Shown here: piece by piece, positions 1-11,600 of the stretch
Layout of the letters: each line of letters opens with the position of its first letter
Numbering within the stretch: position 1 is the stretch's first letter
From: Odontocerum albicorne
Lineage: Eukaryota; Arthropoda; Insecta; Trichoptera; Odontoceridae
Length of the DNA stretch: 64,000 bases
Direction of reading: 5' to 3'
NCBI GenBank assembly: GCA_949825065.1
Contig: OX463856.1
Coordinates: forward strand, 16,042,948-16,106,947
Translations under genes and position numbers: made by a program
Notes under the pieces: model-generated
Told to the model about the DNA's origin: nothing
Seen by the model: only the letters and a program-made list of their open reading frames with translations
The model's database searches: none

Positions 1-575
1 TATACAATATAATACTTCGATTGAAATTGAAATCCTTAAATGATGAATTAAAACATTTATTTTACACATACCCACAAAATTGTTTATTATTTAAAAGTGA
101 AAATATGTGGCGAATAAGTAATTGGCCTTACAAAAACAACAATTAAACTTTGCTTCCTGTCAAGCAATCTTGAAAATTATATGTCAGTTCAAAACGTTTT
201 GAATCTATTGAAGTGTTTTATATGCTCATATTTGGTTTGTTTTACGGTATAGGAGGCTAAAATATTTCATATCTCAATCTTCAAAACACTGCGGGAGATC
301 CTAAAAATGGTTTCTCTCGTTTATTTAAGTTAATTACTTCAGAACGAGGTACTCTTTAGAAAACACTTCAGATTTTTTTGTCCATGCATGAACAATTTAT
401 CAGGAATAAAATACGATACATTCTGTGTTTATTTAATCAAAATCTGTACAGTTACACATTCACAATCTTCCTGGTCTAGTGGTAGAACGCTAGTCATTCT
501 CCCCGAAGCTGAAAAATAATGATAAAGAAAGCCAATCTGACACTTTTTTTATTTCAACGTAATTCTTAAGATCTA

Positions 576-770
576 TTAAAATATTAAATGAGACGCTTGG
601 GATAAAAACTTGGCCATAAAACTATGAAAATATATAATCCAACGCATCATAATCGTTAGATATGTATAACTTAAGATTGTTGCCATTACACCAAATCCAG
701 TTGGATGAACAGACCAGGCTTTAACATCAAATAGCTTTCTCTGGAGTTCAAGCAGGTTGATGGCATACAA
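576..770 (-). other. Antisense receptor-like C-terminal fragment inside GR relic intron 1
   Basis: On the minus strand, inside intron 1 of the relic GR, a 64-codon open frame reads like the last membrane segment of a chemoreceptor: an F-D-V-x-A-W-x-V-H-P-T-G-F-G stretch followed by hydrophobic residues containing SYTYLTIMM. GR C-termini have F-x-A-x-G-x-F-x-I-D, then a helix with T-Y-L-V-I-x-x-Q-F, so the resemblance is partial. The homologous minus-strand stretch in unit A (about 9807-10080) is the same length but has lost most of the pattern. It could be the final exon of a convergent receptor gene, or a chance frame. Low certainty. Confidence 0.3.
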
Positions 771-2890
771 GCAGCCATGAGGATTCTTAAGATAACATTC
801 TTAGGCATGCCTGCTCCATCGGGGTCCCCGGAACATTAGAGTTCCGAGGGAGGTTTACAAGAAGTTTAGCGAGATTCACGAAAAGTTCCGCGAGGATAGT
901 GATGAATAGACTTATAAGTTATAAAAATATTTTAGGGTTTTTTTTTCGTACTTGATTCAATATTCATAATTTTACTTTATGTTACATGCACGACCTATTT
1001 TTGGATATTCAAAAAAAAGTCATAAGAAACATTTTGCAACGATTTTTGGAGCTACCAAGATACATTAATATTATTACATGCGTACTGCAAGGATAAAAAG
1101 GTTAAAATCCTGGTCTAAGAAGTCACATGGAAACACAAAGCCCTTAGAATGATGGTAAAATAATTTTAAATGTACTGCAGGACAGGTAGAAAATAATATT
1201 TTTTAATATCAACGTATCTTACTACGTAAAACTTTTTTTTCAATCTTTATACTCGTAACAATATATTTTTTAAAGACGATCGCACAAAAATATGGTTGAA
1301 ATAATCAAGTTCAAATAATAAAAAAAAACAAATAGTGAGTACAAGAGCAATAGATAAAATATGGTTGAAATAATCAAGGTCAAATAATAAAAAAAATAAC
1401 AAATAGTGAGCAACAAATGCTGTAATTGAAATGAAAGCTCATATTTTTTTTATTATTCCAGGCTAACAAAACAGGTTAATTTCTTTCTTTGATTTCTATT
1501 AAATCTTTGGATAAGGCATTGATAAAAACTGTAGGTTTCAAATAATTCATTTTTTCTTTTCTCTAAGAGTTTATTTCCTGTAGGGTTACGGAACAAGCAG
1601 AATTCTATGTTTTCCTTTTCCAGGTTGTCTGTAAGAGACAAATATTTGCAAATAAGTGTCTAGAAAGATGAGCTCTTTCCTTGGTATTTCTCCCGCACCT
1701 GGAAGTCGTTGTGTTAATCCTCTTTTGCTAGATCGCTTCGGAGCTTGCTCTACGGATTTGAGAATCGTGAAGTACCAGGCTGGCAGAAGTCGGATCTGGC
1801 AGAAGCCGTTTTATGGTATCCATGTGTTACTGACAGTATATACTGCCAGAAAATAAATAATGAATGAATGGTTTAAAAAAGAGATGAAGAAGGTTTACAA
1901 AAAAATTAACTCGACTGCTGATGCAGAATAACATTAATATTCCAAAAACCCAAATTCCACAAAAACCCCAAACACTGCAAAAGTCGTCTCCGACTCTGCA
2001 GCGGTAAAGACAGCAATCAGTGGGGACAGCTAAGAGACGCAATACCTAGCATCCAGTCGTGAATCACCACCTGGAAGGGTGCGTCCACAACCCTGACAGG
2101 TAACACTAGTCAGTCACCCATTTGTACTTTCCCATTAGCTCTCAACCCCACATTTCGATTTATGGTACACATTTTACACATCTTCATTTTTGTTTATTTT
2201 GGCTCAACTGTAGAACAAGATTTATGAAATATTCACATCCTTATTTACATTTAAGAAGATAATCGAACACATATTTGAGTGTTCCGAACAAACTTTAATA
2301 TTTATTTCCCTTTAATTTTCTTCTTTTTCCTTAAACGGATTCCTTTTATCTGTGCAATAATTATTAAAAGAGTTATCAGTCATCATTTTATCCGTGCAAT
2401 AATTATTAAGTCATCATTTTATCTGTTTAATAATTATAAATAGAGATATCAGTCATAATTTTATCTGTGCAATATTATTATTAAAGATATCAGTCATTAT
2501 TTTAATACATACATATAACCAAATTGTTATTGTTTGTATAATCTGTCAATAATTTAAACAGTATCATTTATTAAGACGAGTTATTTGGTTTTTATAAATT
2601 GCTGTTATAAGCCTGTTAAATGGACCATATTTGATATTGTGCTCAAAATTATGAAAATAGGTATGACGTTGCTAGAAAAATATAGTTTATGCTATTGTTG
2701 CTAAACCCACTTTACTCATTTTCACTTTTTTAATTGTGAATAGTTGTACTGTGATGTATAACACTTGACTTATATAGTATACGGTATAACTTAATAGGCT
2801 TAATGCTATGTGGCAGTTTTTTTCTACTAACCAGAAAGATGTTAAAAAGGCCTAAAGTGAAAACCAGAATGTTATTCTTTTTCAAAACAA

Positions 2891-2965
2891 TCTGGGTATC
2901 AATGGAATTTTAACCCACAATCACTGGAGTAGGAGACAGGCGTCTTACCATTAAGGATACGGAAG
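2891..2965 (-). repeat. tRNA-derived SINE-like fragment (family S2), decayed
   Basis: This is the unit 0 copy of the S2 tRNA-like sequence described at 13241-13311. The D-arm-like TTAATGGTAAG is still readable on the minus strand, but the T-arm (Pol III B-box region) has mutated. Confidence 0.5.
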
Positions 2966-3786
2966 TCGTCGTCAACCTGCGTGTTCATAGTGTTATAACG
3001 ATCAAACTAGGAAAACGCAAAAGAGTTCCTAAAAATTCGCGCACTTCAAGGTAACTTCCTAAGTTACACTTAACAACGAAATACAATACACACATTTTCT
3101 TTTGAGGTAAGCAGAAAAGTAAGAGCTGTAAACATTTCAACATCGACACACTTCATTCGACTCCTCGACATCCACAAAGCTCCTTGTGTTTATTTCATTT
3201 CGCATAATTCCCTCTTTCAAAATTGTATTCACTTGGTCCAACTATATTTATCATGTTCGTACCTGACAACAACTCTCACTGATGCAGGCATTATTATTTT
3301 TTTCAAGTCAGTATTTTATCACCCACCCGATGAATATATCCAAACCAATTCAACAGTTTTTTAAGGAATAATTGATTTTTAATTAAGGGCTTTTTAATTA
3401 AGGAAGAAAATATTATATAATGATATAATACAATTAAGATAGACCAGGATAAACCTAAAAAAGCGTTTTATCTCAATTTTACGATTTATTTTTTCTTGCT
3501 TATTGTCCTCAGTGAGATACAGGCGAGTGTCCAAATTAAGTAACCTGTTGTTTTTTTTTTCGCAAATTATGTATATTTCTTGTCATGTGTAAAATGAATA
3601 ATTAAAAAAATATAGTGCCGAAAATTGTAAAGCATTTAAACCCTATTTGGTAAATGCAACGTTTTTAGTCTGATTTATTTTGTAATATAAGATGTGCGCT
3701 TGATACTTTTTTTTAAATTTCAGATTACTTCGGCAGTGTTAAACTATTCAATAATTTTAATTCAACTTAACATGTCTTTACAATGA

Positions 3787-5948
3787 CTTCATCCAAAGCA
3801 ATGGAGATACAATTCGAAAAAATAATGCTTATCAGGACTTACTTTAAAAATCGAGACATCAAATTATCAATAATACATCTTAAATTCTAGATCCTGTGAA
3901 AGCTAATAATAATATAGATAATCAGTACAAACGCAGGACACAGTTTCACTTTGCACAGGTAAAATTGTGAGTGCTCTCACATCTCTCAAATATCAAGATG
4001 GCTGATCATGTCGACCGCAATGCTGACTCCCGAACAATTAAGATGTAGGTATTTCAACAGGTACTTCACATGACAACTTGGTGGGCACGTATACAACGAG
4101 CTTTGGAAGCCCCTAATGTAAATGGGCCGGTGAGTGAGGTAAAAATATATCGGGAGGATTTAAGGACCGTAGTGCTTTCAGACTTGAGACTGAGTGTTTA
4201 AAAATAGAAATACTTCTCATACTAATAAAATTTTTGAACCATAATAAATTGTTTGTAAAACTCAAAGTTTTTGTTTGCATATAGTAGAATTTTATTTTAA
4301 GGTACTGACGTTTTTTGACAAATAAAATTGACAAGTCGGATATTAGCGAAATGTGGTTGAGAGACCAAATGAGCCAAAATAAACTTATATATTTCAAACA
4401 CATTTTAGTTTTTAATTTAGAAATATATTTTTGTGAGAATGCGTCGAATTGAAAGCCTGCATACTGAAATTATATAAAATGGAAAGTAATAAATTAAAAA
4501 ATCAACCGGCTCTAAGAACACTTTTATTGTTTCTTTATTTTTTTCTTCTGCACTTATCGATATATCCAAATTCATACAGATACTCGTATGTTAAAAAATG
4601 TAGCTGAGAGACAATATTTTCCTCATCCTCAGTAATTAAGCCTTCGAACTAAGAACAACTGGAGTAAGAAAGTCACAAAGTTTGGCATCGAACGTGTTGA
4701 TGAGAAAACCCCAAAACCGAAGAAAAAAAAACAACGCTCGATCACATCTAGCACATAGTTATTTAGCAAACTGGGATTTTTTTTTGTACCATTGAACCCG
4801 AAATCGTCGGATGGAAAAACAGCGTCTTACTAACTATTCATGCGTAAAATTCTAAATAAAAATTATCTCTAATGTATTCGGTAAACATAAGAAATAAAAA
4901 AAATACTTTTGTTACAAAAGTCCTGACTTAAAAACTAGGATGCCAGGATTTTTTTGTTTTTCTTCAAAAAAATTTAAAACGGAAAATTTATATACGAGTA
5001 TATCAATAAGACCAGATTGCTAAAATATAAAAAGAACATTCGATCATCCAGCTCATAATGAATAAGAAGGAAGCAGAGCAGGCAAATGGAAAATGTTGCT
5101 CAAGAACATTCGTAAATGATTCAGAAAAGAACGATTTTGTATTAGGTGATTACCACCAGAAAGTAAAATATATCAGTGAAAAATAAAAAAATTGAAAGAT
5201 CCAGCTTCACTTAAGTAACTTGACCACTTAACACTCGACAACTTTTTTTAAACAATATAGAAATGCCGTTATAAAACTAAGAAGGCTTTGTATTTACTCA
5301 AATTGTTTTTTTTGTATTGATTCTTATTTTAAAGAAAATCACTCAATTAAAATGAAAATCAGCCTTAAATGAAAACGAATTCAATATATTAAAGAAATAT
5401 TTATCAAGGAATTACAATTTCTAGTCATTTTTGTTTGATAACCTGCAAATTTCAATACGAGCAGGAACAAAAAAAAGACGTGAAATATTTTTCTGTTTTG
5501 TTGTCCAAAAGTTATGCATTTTTTGACCAAACCCAAACGTACAATTATACCAAATGCTAGTGAACGATGATTTTTTTTGAATTTCAGTATTCAGCAATCT
5601 TGTGTCGTAAAGCACTAGTTATTCTCGATCAAGACCTTAATTTGGTCGACATCAGTGCTTATTAGTATTCCTTAACGGGCACCGTCTTGAACTGTCGTAT
5701 CACCATTACAGACTTTTAAACCACATTTGACGCTCGCAATGACTTAACTGCATCGTCGTCATACACTGTATATTTTAATTGGTTAGTGTCACATTTTTTC
5801 CTCAAAGCTCTAGAAAACCAACATATTACGGACAACATATTAAAATACGTTAATAAAAGTACACACCCGAGACAAAGGAACAGTCGAAACAGTGGACTTC
5901 ACCCGGCGAACGTGCTCCGAAGAAGGCGAGGACTGTCCTATCGGCCGC
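3787..5948. other. AT-rich 3' flank of the relic GR with a strongly conserved block
   Basis: No complete gene is visible. The stretch aligns with 14347-17300 (unit A) and 44307-47320 (unit B). About 3945-4215 is much better conserved between units than its surroundings: I count about 9 differences in roughly 270 bases against unit A. It contains the short hairpin GTGAG-TGCT-CTCAC near 3968 and, on the minus strand, a conserved stretch without stops of about 47 codons starting near 4131. Poly(T) and A-rich runs fill most of the rest. A small conserved open frame is listed separately. Confidence 0.5.
5058..5186 (+). other. Small conserved open frame, unknown (unit 0 copy)
   Basis: A 42-codon frame starting MNKKEAEQ and containing SEKNDFVLGDYHQ. 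The unit A copy (16250-16435) keeps the same frame and runs on to 61 codons; the unit B copy (near 46050) has a stop at the third codon. No family is recognised. It may be a decaying first exon or chance. Poly-purine codons dominate and no domain is visible. Confidence 0.25.
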
Positions 5949-7560
5949 CATTTCATCTTTAAAACCAAATATTCTATAGATTTATATTTATCTATGAAAA
6001 TTAGCAGTAACAGCGTTTCTATTTCACGGTAGTTTTAACAAAACCGGTAATTTTTGTATAAGGATCGAGGAAAACTGCGCTTATTGCTCGACAAACTGGA
6101 ACCAAGAAATTGCTTGTCGTTTTTAGAGACCTCCTCGAGTGGCTGACGTTCAAATCATAGTTTTACTTGTTCAAAGAGCTACATGGGCGTACAGAAGCCG
6201 AGAATCTTCTTCAGCTGCAGCGCGCTCTGAAGAAACCCATAATATTAGTGGTTTGTGCCCCGAGGAACGTAATTTAGATGATTCGCACCATGAAAATGCA
6301 CTTCGGTCACCCAAAGGCAACCGTAGCCTCAATGTTGGAGATAGTTCGACAAATGCCTCGTCTGACTGAAGGAGTATCTAGAGAAACTATTGTGGAATAT
6401 GCGTTTGCGATACGGAATGTAGTCGCTACAGTAGAGTGATGTGTATACGTGACCTAACGGCTGGTCAGTGTGTGTAGGAAAGGAGAGCAGTACACCATAT
6501 CAGGATACGCTAAGGGAATTCAGACCTCGCACAGCAGCTGATTTAATTCACAAAAGCCAGTCTAGAGCGGATGCGCAAAGCCAAACCAACAGTACTCATC
6601 GGAAAGAACCATGTGCACTTGATAGTGTCAAAGATCACGTGACCTCATACTCTGCACTAGAGTGAGTCACCGATACAGGCATTAATTGTCCCGCTCTAAC
6701 AACAACATAAGTGGTCACCAAACGGAAGAAGACTCACACCTGTGTAAAATACTAAGGGGAATTTCGCCGCCCGCGCACTGGATATCATTGTGACAGTGTG
6801 GATTGATAAGAAAGAACACAACCAGTCTTCATTGAAAAACTCGAAGAAAACATAGCCATAGAAAGATCGCGGCTGAAACCGAACCATACCACCTTGGAAT
6901 TTAAAGCAAAGTACGTCAGAATCATCGTCCCCACCAACATGGCTTTGTTGTGGCTGGAACGGTTTTCATTCTGGAATTATCTAATACGGACTACCTGATG
7001 GGCATTATTAAGGTTGGTGTCGTGATGCAATCACCCTAGAAACAATATAAATAACGGCATGCTGGCAGCTGAAGAGATAATGGCAGCTGAGTTTACTTGG
7101 TTAAGACAAGTAAATCAGAATCATTTAGGGTTGACATGGAAGTCCAACAGCGCGGAGAAAACCTCGCTTATGGTAGCAGGCTTCAATCACTGACGCCTTT
7201 GCTCGATGAACATGGGGTGCTGAAGAAGACCCTGAAGGGTTCAAATACGAGCGTGAGTGCTCTAATGTACTGGATGGTAATAATGTGTATACAAAGCTAT
7301 TTATACAGTATCACCATAAGGCCAATTTACATACGTGGAGAAATATGTAGCCTCACAAATGATTCCTGGAAACCATGGCGCGGAATGACTGTCAAGTGAG
7401 GACGGTACGAGTGCAGACGACGATTTGAGTGTATACGCGCCCAAGTATGAAGATAATAGTCATCCCTACGGAGCGAATGACGTGCGTAGAGACCGTGTGT
7501 GAAGCAAGTGCTAGCAAGGACGTATGCGTTTCACAGATTAGTAAATTTATTTAGTATATT
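5949..7560 (+). mobile_element. BEL/Pao-like LTR retroelement remnant (unit A)
   Basis: This is a broken copy of the element seen more clearly at 58127-60050. About 6115-6440 is homologous to the Gag-like domain there but has internal stops. About 7097-7260 retains the frame of the integrase N-terminal segment, SRLQSLTPLLDEHGVLKK, which resembles the BEL/Pao S-x-L-x-x-L-x-P-x-L-D-E-x-G-x-L pattern. Relative to units B and C an internal segment of about 100 bases near 6815 is missing. Not capable of making protein. Confidence 0.6.
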
Positions 7561-7739
7561 TCCAGTTAACATTGTTTATAAAACTTTCCTTGTATGGTCC
7601 TCACATAATCATTTTATGTAATCGAACGGCCACGGTGCGTGGTAATGTGGTAATGCGTTGAGCTAGCAAAAGGTGACGTCATAAGCGCTTCGATCAACGT
7701 GACATAAACATGCGTCTTGTTAGTTGGTGCATGGTTGTC

Positions 7740-7905
7740 GTTGCTGGGCCTTGTTGTCGAGGATCCCCTCGCCAGTCCAACGTCAATACAGCTGGAAAGC
7801 GGAGCTGTGCCGTGGGGATTTCGTTTATCTCTTATTTTCTTCCTTTCTTTAAGTAAATAAGCTGTTACACTCCAGCAAAGTTACTGGGCACACATGTGTA
7901 CTGAA
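7740..7905 (+). repeat. Repeat upstream of GR-A, probably end of the BEL/Pao-like remnant
   Basis: The block contains GGATCCCCTCGCCAG and TGGAAAGCGGAGCTGTGCCG. It recurs upstream of GR-B (about 38045-38215) and GR-C (about 60055-60225), and a diverged relative lies at about 56640-56780. Its position after the integrase-like remnant in all three units suggests a terminal or LTR region, but paired LTRs were not found. Confidence 0.4.
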
Positions 7906-7946
7906 TCTGAAATGAATGAAATAAAATGACTGTGTCATTCGAGAGG

Positions 7947-8021
7947 AGTAGCCCAACGCGGGGTCGAACCGACAACCTTCCGCACGAAACTCCAGTGAAT
8001 TACCCCGCGGCCATGCAAATC
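7947..8021 (-). repeat. tRNA-derived fragment (family S3)
   Basis: On the minus strand the stretch has a clear T-arm with a Pol III B-box (GGTTCGACCCC) flanked by complementary GCGG/CCGC ends, and a weak A-box. No cloverleaf with a proper anticodon arm forms, so it is tRNA-derived rather than a tRNA gene. Copies sit at the same place in units B (38238-38313) and C (60241-60308), so it pre-dates the tandem duplication. Confidence 0.5.
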
Positions 8022-8661
8022 TGGACCATGGAGTCCATGATTATTACTAAATTTCGCATAAGTATGTTAATGCTGCAACCCTACTTGATTAAAAAGGAGG
8101 GAGACGATTATGATGATGACAAATCGTTTTCAAAAAATTTATTACAGGAAAAATATATAAGTGTTCGTAGAGCCGGTTGGTTTGTAATTTTATTTAATTT
8201 TCTATAATTTGACGGGTATTTATAAGTGATAGATTTTATTTTGATGACAATCAATTTGGATAAACGGTTTTATTGTATACTAATATCAGTTATTACGAAG
8301 AGTAAAATTAACTAGCATATTCTGAAGTACACGAAACTACTCTGAATCGTACCGTGCGTGGAACAGTCGCTAGATGCTGTGCTTACACATAGCTGCCGGA
8401 GTGTTTGAAGCGCTATATAGAATATTTTAATATAAAATATATGTCATGAAGAAATATTTTTAATCACATTTGAGAAAAAAAATTTACATCTTCCTATAAA
8501 AAAGTGAATTATAATTAGAAAGTGGTTGGTCAATGGTTGAAACCATTTTCATCCGAAATTGTTGTTTTATTTGCGATAAATAGCTGCTTAAAACAAATAC
8601 GTAGATTTTCCTTGATATAACTTGAGTGACTAAATAACGCTAAAATATACCTTGTTTTTCC
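8022..8661 (+). promoter_or_regulatory. Upstream region of GR-A, conserved among the GR copies
   Basis: This 640-base AT-rich stretch precedes the GR-A start codon and is retained, with small indels, upstream of GR-B and GR-C. Degenerate copies without a GR exon occur at 27950-28345 and 50280-50510. It most likely contains the promoter and 5' UTR. No convincing TATA box or initiator can be pointed to. Relative to B and C, unit A lacks about 50 bases near 8537 (the segment containing CTTGCTGAACATTCAGG). Confidence 0.45.
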
Positions 8662-11600
8662 ATGAACACGATTTTTCAACAGAAAATGCTCACACTCCAA
8701 GAAGCTATCAATGCTTTTCAAATAGTTATGAGAATATTTGGTCTCTTAACCACGCCGTTAAAAAATGTCTGGAATTTTAAAGTAATGAAGAAAATGGTTT
8801 TCAAAGATATAAGTCTGTTTTGGTTCATTTACTCATCAGGCTTCTTTTTCACATATTTCATTGTAAATTGGGAAGACATAACTAGATCCAGCCCTCGCAC
8901 ACCGAATGAACGGTACAACTTTGTACATGCTACTAGGATTATACATAGAGCCAAAGAATGTTCGGCATTTATCACAATGCTACTTTATTGTTGGAAGAAA
9001 AGTTCAAAAAAAAATGAAATGGTGGAAAATTTCAATAAGTTGGATGACTATTTCAACAGCAATGGAATTTCAACTCACAATAAGACAATTAAAAGCTTCA
9101 GTCGACTTTTAATTTTCATATTTATCATACATTTTCTTCTGTTTTATATAATAATCAATCATTCCTGGAACCCAGATTTTGACATAACAGCATACGTCTT
9201 ATTATTCATTAATATGGAGTTGATAAATGTGTTTGCGTTACTTACAATTATGGAGGCGATTTTGTTTCTGTATGTACTTAAATTGAAATTCAAATCCATA
9301 AATGAAGAATTACAACGTTTATTTCACATATATCCACTAAATGACTTGTTTTTTAGACAAGATCAAATATCGATTGTTGTTGAAAGTGACGTGGCAAATA
9401 AGTTATTGGTTATACAAATATCTCATTTCAAACTTTGCTTACTGTCAAAAGATCTTGCAGATTATATTTCAGTTCAAATCGTTATGAATATATTGAAGAG
9501 TTTCGTGAACTTAACTTTGTTATGTTACTTAATGTATGAAATTAAAATATTCGAATATCCACTCATTGAAGTGTCGCGAGAGGTTATGAAATTAGGTTTT
9601 CTCGTATATTTCAGTGAATCACTTCAAAACGAGGTACGCTTTCAAAGATATTAAAAGTTTTCTTTTTATCAAAACCTGATAAAAAATTTATTTGTAAAAT
9701 TCAAGCCATTCTGTGTTTTTTTTTTATCAGAATCCGTAAATTATCACAATAACGATCTACCCGTCTTAGGAGTAGAATCATTTTTAATTTTCTCAGAGGC
9801 TGAAAATTAAAATATGATGACGATAAAAATGGTGTTAAATTGGTCATTGATTTTAAATATACAAATAAACAATATCAATTCAAATGTAGATTGGGACGCT
9901 TGGAATTTAAACTTGGATAACGAATTGTGATAAATTAATGTCCAGCTCACCATCATCGCAAGATGTGGAACCACTTGTGTCGTTACCTTTACAGCAAATC
10001 CAGTTGAGGTTGATCTGGTCAACAGACTATAGACTACAACATCGAATATACTTTGAAGTTGAAGGAAGCTGATGGCATTAAAGTTTAGGATATGTATCCT
10101 AGAGGGAAGAAATAATGATGATGATTTGTTGATAAATAATAAAACACGTTAGATCGCAATGCGGAAAGAGAGTCCAATTTTATTAGTAACGTAGGTATTT
10201 ATATCTTTTTAGAATGTGCGCGAGAATGCGCTCGCGATATGCCTACATCTTGTTTCTGTGAATGAAAAACGATTAATTATTGTATGTAGGTATCATTCAA
10301 ATACGGAACTAGCGAGACAAGCGTGGTGCGTTCTCTCTCTAGTATGGAATGCAGTCCGCTCGGCTATGGGTTGAATGGCCGGCGGGTGAACTTCGGACTC
10401 GTCTATTGAGATTTATCGAGGAATGCGAAGGTAATTTCATCGGTCATTGACCGTATGTATGAATGCCCACAGTATTCGAGTGGGCGACCGCCACAAAAAC
10501 AACAACAAAAAAAATACAATGTAGACAATTTATTAAGTCACATTGAAACGCAGACGCCCTTGGAATGATCGGACATACAATATAAGTATTTTACGAGTTT
10601 ATGTACCACAGGGCAATACGACGTATTCTATTTTAATATCAACGCTTTTTATTAGGACAAGCAAGTTTTATAATATTTCATAAAGATGAACATTCAGAAA
10701 AGTGGTTCCTAAAAGCATTGGCGTAAAAAATTTAAAAATATCCATAAACATTAAGCAAAAAAGGCTATGATTGAATTAAAACCGCATGTTTTTTATTATT
10801 CCAGGCTAAAAAAACAGGTGCACTGCTTTCATTCATTTGTCTTAAATCTTCGGATAAGGCATTGATAAAAACTGTAAGTTTTAAATAATTAACTATTCAG
10901 GTTGTCTTGTAAAGGCAGACATTGATTAGACTTCAGGAAGATGACCTCCTACCTTTGGGTTTGTTCCTCACTCTGGGACCATTGGATTAATCTCCAAAAG
11001 CTATAGATAGCTTCGGAGAAGTTGAAGTACCAGACTGTGGACCGTCCTGAAAAGAAACATTTTTATGGTATTCCTGTGTTGCTTATGGAATGTACAGGAT
11101 GACATGAAATAAGTTATGAAAGGTTTATTCAACAACAGAAATGAAGCGTTTAATTAAAAGTGTGTTTAAATTATATTAGAGTTTAACTAAGAAAATTCTC
11201 ACATGTTCCTCACTAAAACATAAAATATCATTGGTACCATGATGAACGGTGGAACTGCTATTCCCACACAGAGGTTTCGTATTCAATCTCTGATGGGGGA
11301 CAAATAAAAATACTCCAATCATATTTTTATACACATTATTGCCAAGAAGTTTCGAGAAAGAAAAATTATATTCTTTTCAACATATCTCTCATTTTGAATA
11401 ATGAACGACAATTTTGATTTTCAGTTTATTATTTTGATTTATCGAACACATTATTCATTTAATGATTAAAACTTGATATAACAGTATGTAATGAAGAAAG
11501 ATTACATACAAATGATCTACGTTGATGATTTCAACAGCCTCCACTTGACATCGAGATAACATTATAAAAACACAGAAGAATAATTAGACACCTGGGCCGT

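Larger units (their letters stand above)
1..3786 (+). pseudogene. Decayed gustatory receptor gene (unit 0), 5' end outside window
   Basis: This is the 3' part of a fourth copy of the GR gene. Bases 1-348 align with the end of exon 1 of GR-A, GR-B and GR-C, including the exon-end GAG followed by a GT donor, but the frame shifts and stops part way. Bases 1462-1530 match exon 2: same 69-nt length, TTCCAG acceptor, conserved end encoding DKALIKT, but codon 6 is TAA. Bases 3724-3786 match exon 4 after a TTTCAG acceptor; the T-Y of the receptor signature is N-Y here and a TGA comes 13 codons early. No exon 3 is recognisable: about 1857-2150 holds unrelated sequence where it should lie. I infer a dead gene. 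Similarity to the other units is lower here than among A, B and C, so this is the oldest visible duplicate. Confidence 0.85.

Noticed and set aside
457..505. tRNA-like 5' half (TGGTCTAGTGGTAGAACGC)
   Set aside because: It has a good A-box but no T-arm or acceptor pairing; in the other units the same place has no tRNA features. Probably chance or an old SINE head.
9652..9657. Exon 1 stop (protein ending ...EVRFQRY) as the true receptor C-terminus
   Set aside because: It would remove the diagnostic GR C-terminal helix. The GAG-GTACGC donor and in-phase exons 2-4 give a full-length receptor instead.
10592..10599. TACGAGTT and TACGAGTG as further footprint copies
   Set aside because: They lack the second TA, and paralogous comparison shows ordinary substitutions or they lie inside element sequence shared by all units.
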